Below are positions 32,800 to 40,889 of a DNA stretch of 64,000 nucleotides, piece by piece. The DNA is taken from the NCBI GenBank assembly GCA_036502625.1, contig DASXYG010000016.1, positions 85,742-149,741 of the forward strand, given 5' to 3'. The notes under the pieces were generated by a model, which worked only from the letters and a program-made list of their open reading frames with translations, was not told the DNA's origin and made no database searches. The DNA comes from DASXYG01 sp036502625. GTDB lineage: Bacteria; Actinomycetota; Actinomycetes; Streptosporangiales; Streptosporangiaceae. The position numbers were made by a program, and so were the translations under genes. Positions within the stretch are counted from its first letter, which is position 1, and every line of letters begins with the position of its first letter.

Positions 32800-34116
32800 T
32801 CAGGACTCCGGGAGCTCGCGGCGGGTGATGTCGAGGCCGAGGCGGGCGAACTGTTCCAGGGGGTGGTGGTAGCCGCGTTCGATCTGGTGGACGCCGCGGA
32901 GCGTGGAGGTGCCGTCGGCTACGGCGGCGGCCAGGACCGCGGAGAAGCCGGCTCGGACGTCGGCCAGGGTGACGTCGGCGCCGTGCAGCTTTCCGCCGCC
33001 GCGCACGACCGCCGAGTGGACCACGTTCGTGTCGTGGAACCGGCAGGCGGGGCCGCCGAGGCACGCGGAGAAGACCTCGATCTCGCAGCCCATCTTCTTC
33101 AGCGCGGGGACGTAGACGAGGCGGTTCTCGTAGACCGTCTCGTGCAGTACGGACATGCCGCCCGCCTGGGTGAACAGCACCATCAGCGGCGTCTGCCAGT
33201 CGGTGGCGAAGCCGGGGTGGGTGTCGGTGTGCAGCGCGGCGGGGCGCAGGCCGTCGGGCGCGGACGCGGTGATCCAGTCGTCGGTGATCTCGAAGTGGGC
33301 GCCCATGCGGGCGAGCGTGGTGGTCGCGGTGACCAGGCGGTCCTGCGGGCAGCCGTGCACCCGCACCTCACCGCCGGTGACCAGGCCCGCCACGAGGTAC
33401 GAGAACGCCTCCAGGCGGTCGCCGGCGAGCCGTGACGTGGCGCCGTTCAGCTCGTCGACGCCCTCGATGACGATGCGGCGGTCCGGATGCAGCTCGATGC
33501 GCGCGCCCATGCGCTGCAGGAACAGCGCCAGCTCGACGACCTCGGGCTCGGTGGCCGCGCCGCGGATGACCGTGCGCCCCTCGGCGAGGGCGGCGGCGAG
33601 CAGGATCGTCTCGGTCGCGCCGACGCTGGGGTACGGCAGCTCGATGCGGGTGCCGCGCAGCCGCGTTGCGCGCGCGGCGATGCCGTCCTCGGTGAACTCG
33701 ACCTCGGCGCCGAGCGCCCGCAGCGCGTCGACGTGGAAGTTGACGGGCCTGCGGCCGATGGGGTCGCCGCCGACGAGCGGTACGTACGCCTCGCCGGTGA
33801 GGTGCAGCAGGGGAGCGAGCAGCAGGATCGGGATGCGGTTGCGCCCGTTGAACTCGCGCGGCACGCGGGGCTCGGTGACGTCTCCGGGGGTGATGGTGAT
33901 CTCGCCGTCGCGCCGCTCGACGCCCATGCCCAGCGATTCCAGCATGGCGGCCGTGATGTCGACATCGCCCACGTGCGGAGCATTACGCAGCGTGCTCGGA
34001 CCCCGGCCCAGTGTCGCGGCGACCATGTGCTTGGTCACGGCGTTCTTGGCGCCGCGCACGAAGATATCGCCACGTAGTGGACCGGACGGCTTGACGTCCC
34101 AAACGGTTTCCGGCAT
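32800..34116 (-). CDS. murA: UDP-N-acetylglucosamine 1-carboxyvinyltransferase, Cys-to-Asp form
   Basis: MurA transfers enolpyruvate to UDP-GlcNAc, the first committed step of peptidoglycan synthesis. The 438-residue protein has catalytic Lys24-Asn25 (RGAKNAV), the active-site loop LVGGDPIGRRP with Asp118 in the position of the usual catalytic Cys, and TDWQTP with the catalytic Asp. Asp at this position is known in mycobacterial MurA and gives fosfomycin insensitivity. ATG 34116 is preferred over ATG 34122 because TAGCCT ends 7 bases upstream, consistent with a leaderless start. It could be a second MurA paralogue rather than the only one. Confidence 0.86.
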   Translation of the reverse strand: MPETVWDVKPSGPLRGDIFVRGAKNAVTKHMVAATLGRGPSTLRNAPHVGDVDITAAMLESLGMGVERRDGEITITPGDVTEPRVPREFNGRNRIPILLLAPLLHLTGEAYVPLVGGDPIGRRPVNFHVDALRALGAEVEFTEDGIAARATRLRGTRIELPYPSVGATETILLAAALAEGRTVIRGAATEPEVVELALFLQRMGARIELHPDRRIVIEGVDELNGATSRLAGDRLEAFSYLVAGLVTGGEVRVHGCPQDRLVTATTTLARMGAHFEITDDWITASAPDGLRPAALHTDTHPGFATDWQTPLMVLFTQAGGMSVLHETVYENRLVYVPALKKMGCEIEVFSACLGGPACRFHDTNVVHSAVVRGGGKLHGADVTLADVRAGFSAVLAAAVADGTSTLRGVHQIERGYHHPLEQFARLGLDITRRELPES

Positions 34117-34123
34117 GCCCATC

Positions 34124-34129
34124 AGGCTA
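34124..34129 (-). promoter_or_regulatory. Candidate -10 for leaderless murA
   Basis: On the minus strand TAGCCT lies at 34129-34124, 7 bases before ATG 34116. No ribosome binding site is present, as expected for a leaderless transcript. Confidence 0.4.
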
Positions 34130-34164
34130 TGCGCTGCGCGGTGCGGCGCGAACGCGAACGCGAA

Positions 34165-34255
34165 ACTGTCACGCACAGTCACTTTCCTCGCGGCGATCCA
34201 CGGTAATGCGGAAATTGCCGCATCGCGGATCGATAACGAGTCGATAATCACTCGT
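34165..34255. promoter_or_regulatory. Cluster of palindromes between murA and the MFS gene
   Basis: The 257-base divergent gap is AT-richer than its surroundings. It contains ACTGT-N5-ACAGT (34165-34179), a 16-bp palindrome TGCGGAAATTGCCGCA with one mismatched pair (34207-34222), and ACGAGT-N8-ACTCGT (34236-34255) with a direct CGATAA repeat. These look like binding sites for more than one regulator. Nothing identifies the proteins involved. Confidence 0.45.
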
Positions 34256-34373
34256 CGCGAAGATCTCGTAACCGGCCGGTCAAAGCGCAAGATGTTCCGC
34301 GGACGGTGGGCGGAAACACACGGACGTCGCCCGTAAAGAGCGGCGGCGTACGAACGGAGAGGGAGGTGAGGGA

Positions 34374-35885
34374 ATGACAGACGCGACATCAGTCGTCCGG
34401 AGCCGGATTCCCGCACGCGTCGACCGGCTACCCTGGTCGCCGTTCCACTCGCGAATGGTCGTCGCCCTCGGCACGGCATGGCTGCTCGAAGGGCTGGAGA
34501 TCTCGGTCGCCAGCTCCGTGGCCGACGCCCTGAAAGGGCCGGGCACGCTCGGCCTGTCGGCCCCCCAGGTCGGCCTGATCGCCACGGTCTACCTCGTCGG
34601 CGAGGTCGTGGGCGCGCTGTTCTTCGGCGACCTGGCCGACCGCCTCGGCCGGCGGAAGCTGTTCATCATCACCCTCGGCGTCTACCTCATCGGCAGCGGC
34701 CTGACGGCGTTCACGCTCGGCAGTTCCGCGATCTGGCTCGTCTTCATGTACCTGACCCGGTTCATCGCGGGCATGGGCATCGGCGGCGAGTACTCCGCGA
34801 TCCACTCCGCGATCGACGAACTGACACCCGCGAAGTACCGCGGCCGGGTCGACATCGGCATCGGCGGCACGTACTGGGGCGGCGCGTTCCTCGGCACGCT
34901 GGCCGTGGCCTTCCTGCTGAGCACCCTCCCGGCGAACATCGGCTGGCGGATCGGCTTCCTGATCGGCCCGGTGCTCGCGCTGACGATCATCTTCGTCCGG
35001 CGCAACCTGCCGGAGAGCCCGCGCTGGCTGCTCATGCACGGCCGTACGGAGGAGGCCGAGCGCAACGTCACCTTCATCGAGGGCGAGGTGGAGCGGCGCA
35101 AGGGCATCACGCTGCCCGAGGTGGACGACTCCAAGGAACTGGAGATCCGGCCGTCGGAGCACCGTAGTTATTTGACGCTCGTACGGGTGCTTTTCAAGAC
35201 GTACCCGCAGCGGTCAATTCTCGGCGCGTCGCTGATGATCAGCCAGTCGTTCCTCTACAACGCCATTTATTTCACCGCCGCGATCGTGCTCGGCACGTTC
35301 TTCCACGTGCCCACCGCGCAGGTGCCGCTTTACCTGGCGGCGTTCGCGATCGGCAACCTGGCGGGCCCGCTGATCATCGGCCGCCATTTCGACACGATCG
35401 GCCGCAAGAAGATGATCGCGGGCACCTACCTGCTCTCCGGCGTGCTGCTCGCGGTGAGCGCGGTGCTGTTCGAGGTCGGCGCCTTGAACGCGGTCACGCA
35501 GACGATCGTGTGGGTGGTCATCTTCTTCTTCGCCTCCGCCGGTGCGAGCGCCGGCTACCTCACCGTGAGCGAGCTGTTCCCGGTCGAGGTGCGGGCGCAG
35601 GCCATCGCGGTGTTCTTCGCGATCGCGCAGTGCTTCGGCGCCCTCGGGCCGCTGCTGTACAGCGCGCTGATCGGTGACGGCTCGAACCCGACCCTGCTGT
35701 TCTTCGGCTACCTCATCGGCGCCGCCGTCATGGTCGCGGGCGGCCTCGTCGAGGTGTTCCTCGGCGTGGACGCCGAGAACAAGTCGCTCGAGGACGTCGC
35801 CACGCCGCTGTCGGCCGTACGCCACGCCGTCGGCAAGATCGGCGACGCGATCCAGCCCCCGCCGCCCGCCGCCCCCGCGGACTGA
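34374..35885 (+). CDS. MFS transporter, sugar/aromatic-acid porter type
   Basis: This 503-residue protein has twelve predicted helices. It shows TAWLLEGLEISVASSV in helix 1, FFGDLADRLGRRKLFI as the loop 2-3 motif, MGIGGEYSAIHSAIDELTPAKYRGR in helix 4-5, LPESPRWLLMHGRTEEAE after helix 6, and LTVSELFPVEVRAQAI in helix 10. All the residues that the copy at 6020 lacks are present here. GGGAGGTGAGGG precedes ATG 34374. It is convergent with a TetR gene beyond a perfect terminator. The substrate cannot be named from sequence. Confidence 0.88.
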   Translation: MTDATSVVRSRIPARVDRLPWSPFHSRMVVALGTAWLLEGLEISVASSVADALKGPGTLGLSAPQVGLIATVYLVGEVVGALFFGDLADRLGRRKLFIITLGVYLIGSGLTAFTLGSSAIWLVFMYLTRFIAGMGIGGEYSAIHSAIDELTPAKYRGRVDIGIGGTYWGGAFLGTLAVAFLLSTLPANIGWRIGFLIGPVLALTIIFVRRNLPESPRWLLMHGRTEEAERNVTFIEGEVERRKGITLPEVDDSKELEIRPSEHRSYLTLVRVLFKTYPQRSILGASLMISQSFLYNAIYFTAAIVLGTFFHVPTAQVPLYLAAFAIGNLAGPLIIGRHFDTIGRKKMIAGTYLLSGVLLAVSAVLFEVGALNAVTQTIVWVVIFFFASAGASAGYLTVSELFPVEVRAQAIAVFFAIAQCFGALGPLLYSALIGDGSNPTLLFFGYLIGAAVMVAGGLVEVFLGVDAENKSLEDVATPLSAVRHAVGKIGDAIQPPPPAAPAD

Positions 35886-35892
35886 CCCCTAT

Positions 35893-35929
35893 GCGTCCGC
35901 CGTACGCCGTCGTGGCGTACGGCGGACGC
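35893..35929. terminator. Perfect bidirectional terminator hairpin
   Basis: GCGTCCGCCGTACGCC (35893-35908) and its exact complement (35914-35929) form a 16-bp stem with a 5-base loop. It fills the 49-base gap between the convergent MFS and TetR stops. T-runs are short on both sides. Confidence 0.8.
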
Positions 35930-35934
35930 GCCTT

Positions 35935-36504
35935 TCACGGCGCGCCGATGCCGTGCAGCGTCAGCTCCACCAGGCCCGGCACGTCCGCGGGCTCCGGCAG
36001 CGCGCGGCCGGTCACGACGCGCGCCAGGATCGGCCCCATGAGCTGGTCGATCACCGCGTCGTCGGCCACCTCGGCGCGCAGCTCGCCGCGCTCGCGCGCC
36101 CGCTCCAGGCTCGCCGCGGCCATCTCCTGCTGCCGCGCCCACAGGTTGCGGTGCACCCGCTCCATGCCCTCGGCCAGGCCCGGCGCGGCCAGCAGCAGCC
36201 GGATCAGCACCCGGCCGCGCGGCGACGCGACGAACCGCAGCAGGTCGCCCCACGCCAACTCGAGGTCCGTCCGCAGGCTCCCCGTGTCCGGAATCGGGAT
36301 CTCGGCGCGGACGACGTGGTCGAGGGCGTCGAGGACCAGGTCCTCCTTGGACGACCACCGCCGGTAGACGCTGGCCTTCCCCGCGCCGGCGCGCGCGGCG
36401 ATCTCGTCCATCGTGGTGCCCTCGATGCCCCGGTCGAGCAGGAGGTCCAGGGCGCGGTCGCGGATGCGCGCGTCGAGTTCGGGGTCGCGTGGACGGCCGC
36501 GCAT
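35935..36504 (-). CDS. TetR-family transcriptional regulator
   Basis: This 189-residue protein begins MRGRPRDPELDARIRDRALD and has the TetR HTH GTTMDEIAARAGAGKASVYRRWSSKEDLVLDAL at about 30-62. The C-terminal ligand domain is of the TetR_C type with a DQLMGPILARVVTG helix. ATG 36504 gives the usual opening; GTG 36510 is possible. It is divergent from amtB across a 266-base gap that holds GlnR-like sites, and convergent with the MFS gene, which may be its target. Confidence 0.88.
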   Translation of the reverse strand: MRGRPRDPELDARIRDRALDLLLDRGIEGTTMDEIAARAGAGKASVYRRWSSKEDLVLDALDHVVRAEIPIPDTGSLRTDLELAWGDLLRFVASPRGRVLIRLLLAAPGLAEGMERVHRNLWARQQEMAAASLERARERGELRAEVADDAVIDQLMGPILARVVTGRALPEPADVPGLVELTLHGIGAP

Positions 36505-36641
36505 CGGCACCCGCCTTCCATGGTCCGTCGCAGTGGGGATGACAGATTGCCACGAATCGCCCCGTACCCCGGCCCGTACGGCGGATCGTCCGGAACCGGC
36601 ATTTTCGCGACGGGTGCACGAATCCTCGTTCGGTGGCGTCC

Positions 36642-36710
36642 GAAACGCGGGCGAAACACCGGCGCCGTTGGTTTCACGCGGGAGTAACACCAGGGCACCG
36701 CCGGTGAAAC
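36642..36710 (+). promoter_or_regulatory. Candidate GlnR box upstream of amtB
   Basis: Four 5-mers with exact 6-base gaps occur at 36673-36710: TTCAC, GTAAC, GCACC, GAAAC. The published actinobacterial GlnR pattern is gTnAC-n6-GaAAC-n6-GtnAC-n6-GAAAC; three of the four elements fit well and the third is weak. A further GAAAC-n6-GAAAC pair lies at 36642-36657. The sites are 60-130 bases ahead of amtB, whose operon is a classic GlnR target. Confidence 0.6.
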
Positions 36711-36770
36711 GGTCCTCGCGTGAACTCAGGCCATGACCCCCGGACGAAGTGAAGGGAGGGCCGGGCCGAC

Positions 36771-38132
36771 ATGAACAGTGGCGACACGGCCTGGGTGCTC
36801 GCGAGCGCCGCGCTTGTCTTCTTGATGACGCCAGGGCTGGCGTTCTTCTACGGCGGGATGGTCCGCCGGAAGAACGTGCTCAACATGCTGATGATGAACT
36901 TCGCGACGATCTGCGTCGTCGCCGTCATGTGGGTGCTGTACGGCTACTCGTTGTCGTTCAGCACCGACGCGGGAGGAGGCCTGATCGGCGGGCTGAGCAA
37001 GATCGGCCTGGCCGGGACCCTGAACGCGACCAGCGGAACGCTGCCCGAGATGGCGTTCGTCGCGTTCCAGGCCATGTTCGCGATCATCACGCCCGCGCTG
37101 ATCAGCGGCGCGGTGGCCGACCGCATGAAGTTCGGCGCGTGGATCGCGTTCGTCGTGGTGTGGGAGACGCTCGTGTACTTCCCCATCGCGCACTGGGTGT
37201 TCTTCTTCGACGACGGCAAGGGCGGCTGGCTCGGCGACCGCATCGGCGCGCTCGACTTCGCCGGCGGCACCGCCATCCACCTGAACGCGGGCGTGGCCGC
37301 GCTGGCGCTGGTCCTGGTGATCGGCAAGCGGCGCGGCTGGCCGAAGGAGCCGATGCGCCCGCACAACCTGCCGCTGGTGCTGCTCGGCGCGGGAATGCTG
37401 TGGTTCGGCTGGTTCGGCTTCAACGCCGGTTCCGCGGTCGCCGCGAACGGGCAGGCCGCGGTGGCCTTCGTGAACACGCTCGTGGCCACCTCGGCGGCGG
37501 CGCTCGGCTGGATCATCGTGGAGAGGCTGCGCGACGGGCACTCCACCACGCTGGGCATCGCGTCAGGCGCGGTGACCGGCCTGGTCGCCATCACCCCGGC
37601 GTGCGCGTCGGTGAACCCGGTCGGCGCGATCATCCTCGGCGTCCTCGCCGGCGCGCTGTGCGCGTACGCGGTGGGCTGGAAGTACAAGCTGGGCTTCGAC
37701 GACTCCCTCGACGTGGTCGGCGTGCACGGCGTCGGCGGCGCGGCGGGCGCCCTGCTCATCGGCTTCCTGGCCACGGCGAGCGTCACCGGGATCCTGGACA
37801 AGGGCGACGGCCCGAGCGGTCTGTTCTTCGGCGGCGGGTTCGCCCAGCTCGGCAAGCAGGCGATCGGCGTCGCCGCCGTCGCGGCGTACTCGTTCGTCGT
37901 GACCTGGCTGATCGCGAAGGTGCTCGACAAGATCATGGGCCTGCGGGTGGACGACGAGACCGAGTCCGTCGGCCTCGACCAGGCCGTGCACGCCGAGTCC
38001 GGCTACGAGCTCGGCGCCGTGAGCGGCGGCGGGTTCGGCCAGGTCATCAGGCGCGTCGAGGTCGGCGCCGGCGCGGGTACGCCCGCCGGTACGGCCGCAG
38101 GTACGGACGGGAAGGAGGACGGGCAGCGATGA
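36771..38132 (+). CDS. amtB: Ammonium transporter AmtB
   Basis: AmtB conducts ammonium across the membrane and is gated by PII. The 453-residue protein has about eleven helices, the twin pore histidines His170 (GGTAIHLNAGVAAL) and His319 (VVGVHGVGGAAGALLIG), and the conserved KRRGW segment. The C-terminal tail is extended and Gly/Ala/Thr-rich. GAAGGGAGGG precedes ATG 36771. Its stop overlaps the ATG of glnK (ATGA), so the genes are translationally coupled. Nitrogen control through the upstream GlnR-like box is likely. Confidence 0.96.
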   Translation: MNSGDTAWVLASAALVFLMTPGLAFFYGGMVRRKNVLNMLMMNFATICVVAVMWVLYGYSLSFSTDAGGGLIGGLSKIGLAGTLNATSGTLPEMAFVAFQAMFAIITPALISGAVADRMKFGAWIAFVVVWETLVYFPIAHWVFFFDDGKGGWLGDRIGALDFAGGTAIHLNAGVAALALVLVIGKRRGWPKEPMRPHNLPLVLLGAGMLWFGWFGFNAGSAVAANGQAAVAFVNTLVATSAAALGWIIVERLRDGHSTTLGIASGAVTGLVAITPACASVNPVGAIILGVLAGALCAYAVGWKYKLGFDDSLDVVGVHGVGGAAGALLIGFLATASVTGILDKGDGPSGLFFGGGFAQLGKQAIGVAAVAAYSFVVTWLIAKVLDKIMGLRVDDETESVGLDQAVHAESGYELGAVSGGGFGQVIRRVEVGAGAGTPAGTAAGTDGKEDGQR

Positions 38133-38467
38133 AGCTGATCACCGCCATCGTCAAGCCGTTCAAGCTCGACGACGTCAAGGCGGCACTGGAGGCGTTCGGC
38201 GTCGCCGGGCTCACCGTCACGGAGGCGAGCGGCTACGGGCGCCAGCGCGGCCACACCGAGGTGTACCGGGGCGCGGAGTACCAGGTCGACCTCGTGCCGA
38301 AGGTCCGCATCGAGGTGCTGTGCGACGACGCCGACACCGAGGACCTGATCGACGTGATCGTCAAGGCCGCGCAGACCGCGCGCATCGGCGACGGCAAGGT
38401 CTGGGCGGTCCCGGTGGACACGGTCGTCCGCGTCCGCACCGGCGAACGCGGAGTCGACGCGCTGTGA
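38129..38467 (+). CDS. glnK: Nitrogen regulatory protein PII (GlnK)
   Basis: PII senses 2-oxoglutarate, ATP and ADP and blocks AmtB. The 112-residue protein is MKLITAIVKPFKLDDVKAAL with the T-loop Y-G-R-Q-R-G-H-T-E-V-Y-R-G-A-E-Y, in which Tyr51 is the modification site; in actinomycetes it is adenylylated by GlnD rather than uridylylated. The C-terminal GDGKVWAVPVD segment is also present. It lies between amtB and glnD with a 4-base overlap upstream, the standard actinobacterial order. The symbol glnB would be equally defensible. Confidence 0.96.
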   Translation: MKLITAIVKPFKLDDVKAALEAFGVAGLTVTEASGYGRQRGHTEVYRGAEYQVDLVPKVRIEVLCDDADTEDLIDVIVKAAQTARIGDGKVWAVPVDTVVRVRTGERGVDAL

Positions 38468-38535
38468 GCGGCGCCGTCCGGGACGCACGGGCCCCGCGCC
38501 GTCCCGGACGGCATCGGGGGACGGGAGGTTCGACC

Positions 38536-40767
38536 GTGCACACCACGCCTTCAGGGGTCCGCGGCTTCGCCGCCGAGCGCGCGCTGCGCTCCGCCGAGAC
38601 GGACCGCTGGCTGGCCAGGCTGCTCGGCGTCGAGCCCGACACCGCGCTCGTCGCGGTCGGCGGCTACGGGCGGCGCGAGCTGACCCCGGGCAGCGACCTC
38701 GACGTCGTCCTCGTCCACCGCGGGCGCCGTGACATCGCCGCGCTCGCCGACCGCATCTGGTACCCGATCTGGGACTCCGGCACCCGCCTCGACCACGCCG
38801 TGCGTACGGTGCCCGAGGCGCGCGCCGTGGCCCGCGACGACACCAAGGCGGCACTCGGCATGCTGCACGCCCGCCACATCGCGGGCGACCCCGTGCTCAC
38901 CGACGAGCTGCGCGCCGGCGTGCTCACCGACTGGCGCACCCACGCGCGGCGCCGTCTCGGCGAGCTCGTCGCGATGACCGCCGACCGCGCCGACCGCTTC
39001 GGCGAGCTGGCGTTCCTCCTCGAACCCGACCTGAAGGAGGCGCGCGGCGGGCTCCGCGACGTGCACGCCGTCCAGGCGGTGGCCGCCGCGTGGGTCGCGC
39101 CGGCGCCCGGCCCGAAGGTCAAGGCCGCGTACGAGACCATCCTGGACGCGCGGCACGCCCTGCACGAGGTCAGCGGCAGGTCCGCGGACCGGCTCGTGCT
39201 CCAGGAGCAGGACGAGGTGGCGGTCGCGCTCGGCCTGCTCGACGCCGACGCGCTGCTCCGCGCGCTCGCGGGGGCGGCGCGCGGGGTGGCGTACGCCTTC
39301 GACCAGTGCGCACGGCACGTGGAACGGTTCCGCACGCCGCGCCGCCGGGGCCGCGGCCGCGGCACCACGCAGCGGCGCCCGCTGGCCGACGGCCTGGTCG
39401 AGCACGACGGCGCCGTCGTGCTCGCACGCGGCGTCGAACCGGGCGGCGATCCCACGCTCACGCTGCGCGCCGCCGCCGCGGCGGCCGCGTCCGGCCTGCC
39501 GATCGCCGCCGCCACGCTCGACAAGCTGCCCGGCCCCGAGAGCCTGCCCGTGCCGTGGCCGCCGGCCGCGCGCGACGCCCTGCTGTCCCTGCTCGGCACC
39601 GGCCACGCGGCCGTCCCCGTATGGGAGGCGCTCGACCAGGCGGGCGTCGTCGTCGGGCTGTTCCCCGACTGGGAGCGCGTACGGAACCGCCCGCAGCGCG
39701 ACCCGATCCACACGTTCACCGTCGACCGCCACCTGATCGAGACCGCCGCGCACGCCGCCGCGCTGACCCGCGACGTGGGCCGCCCCGACCTGCTGCTGCT
39801 CGCCGCGCTGTTCCACGACATCGGCAAGGGCTGGCCGGGGGAGCACAGCCACACGGGCTCGGTCGTGGCCCGCGAGCTCGCCGCGCGCATCGGGCTCGGC
39901 GAGGACGACGCCGCCACGCTGGCCCGGGTCGTCCGCCACCACCTGCTGCTGCCCCGTACGGCCGTGCGCCGCGACCTGGACGACCCGGCGACCATCAGCA
40001 CCGTGACCAAGGCGGTCGGTGACCGCGAGGTGCTGGACCTGCTGGCCGCGCTCAGCATCGCGGACGGCCGCGCGACCGGCCCCGCGGCCTGGAACGACTG
40101 GAAGGCCGCGCTGGTAGCCGACCTGGCCGGCCGGGCGCGCGCCGCGCTCGACGGCCGTACGACGCCGGCGCCGCGGCTCACCGACGAACAGCGCGAGCTC
40201 GCCGAGGTGGGCTGCCCGGCCGTGCTCGTCCGCGGCGGCCAGGTCACCGTCGTCGCGCACGACCGGCCCGGCCTGCTGTGGCGCGCGTCCGGCGTGCTGG
40301 CCGCGCACCGGCTGACCGTGCGCGCCGCCACCGCCGCCGCGCACGGCACGACCGCCGTGACCGTCTACACCGTCGAGCCGCGCTACGGCTCGCCGCCGGA
40401 CGCCACCCTGCTCGCCGAGGACCTCCGCCGCGCGCTCGAAGGGCGCCTCGACGTCGCGGCGAAGCTGAAGCGCGGCGCGGAACGGCAGCGTACGGCCGTG
40501 CCCGTGCCGCCGCCGCGGGTGCTGGAAGTCCCGGACGCGTCGGACACCTCGACCGTCATCGAAGTGCGCGCGCAGGACGAACCGGGGCTGCTCTGGCGGA
40601 TCGGCCGCGCGCTGTCCGAACGCGGCATCGACATCCGCGCCGCGCGCGTGGAGACCCTGGGCGGCGCCGCCGTCGACACGTTCTACCTGGTCGACCGGCA
40701 CGGCCTGCCGCTGGACGACGATCTCTGCGCGGCCGCCGTCGTCTCCGTGCGCAAGGCGCTCGCCTGA
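38536..40767 (+). CDS. glnD: PII nucleotidyltransferase/deadenylylase GlnD
   Basis: GlnD modifies PII at Tyr51 according to nitrogen status. The 743-residue protein has the nucleotidyltransferase motif GGYGRRELTPGSDLDVV (residues 42-58), a GlnE-like helical region, the HD phosphohydrolase with HDIGKG at 427-432, and two C-terminal ACT domains (about 563-640 and 674-743) that sense glutamine. GTG 38536 has GGGAGG 7 bases upstream. GTG 38464, overlapping the glnK stop, would add 24 residues and cannot be excluded. The gene completes the amtB-glnK-glnD operon. Confidence 0.94.
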   Translation: MHTTPSGVRGFAAERALRSAETDRWLARLLGVEPDTALVAVGGYGRRELTPGSDLDVVLVHRGRRDIAALADRIWYPIWDSGTRLDHAVRTVPEARAVARDDTKAALGMLHARHIAGDPVLTDELRAGVLTDWRTHARRRLGELVAMTADRADRFGELAFLLEPDLKEARGGLRDVHAVQAVAAAWVAPAPGPKVKAAYETILDARHALHEVSGRSADRLVLQEQDEVAVALGLLDADALLRALAGAARGVAYAFDQCARHVERFRTPRRRGRGRGTTQRRPLADGLVEHDGAVVLARGVEPGGDPTLTLRAAAAAAASGLPIAAATLDKLPGPESLPVPWPPAARDALLSLLGTGHAAVPVWEALDQAGVVVGLFPDWERVRNRPQRDPIHTFTVDRHLIETAAHAAALTRDVGRPDLLLLAALFHDIGKGWPGEHSHTGSVVARELAARIGLGEDDAATLARVVRHHLLLPRTAVRRDLDDPATISTVTKAVGDREVLDLLAALSIADGRATGPAAWNDWKAALVADLAGRARAALDGRTTPAPRLTDEQRELAEVGCPAVLVRGGQVTVVAHDRPGLLWRASGVLAAHRLTVRAATAAAHGTTAVTVYTVEPRYGSPPDATLLAEDLRRALEGRLDVAAKLKRGAERQRTAVPVPPPRVLEVPDASDTSTVIEVRAQDEPGLLWRIGRALSERGIDIRAARVETLGGAAVDTFYLVDRHGLPLDDDLCAAAVVSVRKALA

Positions 40768-40846
40768 CGCACGCCGTACGGGGTCCCGTACGACGGCGTT
40801 CTCCACAGGCGGATTCCGGCTGGGCGCCCGGAACGGCACGCGCCGG

Positions 40847-40852
40847 TAGGCT
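40847..40852 (+). promoter_or_regulatory. Candidate -10 element for ffh
   Basis: TAGGCT lies 37 bases before GTG 40890 in the gap after glnD. No strong -35 is visible. Confidence 0.35.
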
Positions 40853-40889
40853 GTGAAACCCATTCGTATGCCGCGCGAGGATCTGACAC

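Noticed and set aside
38464..38535. GTG 38464 as the glnD start, overlapping the glnK stop
   Set aside because: It gives a Pro/Arg-rich extension, whereas GTG 38536 has a strong GGGAGG at ideal spacing. It is kept as an alternative only.
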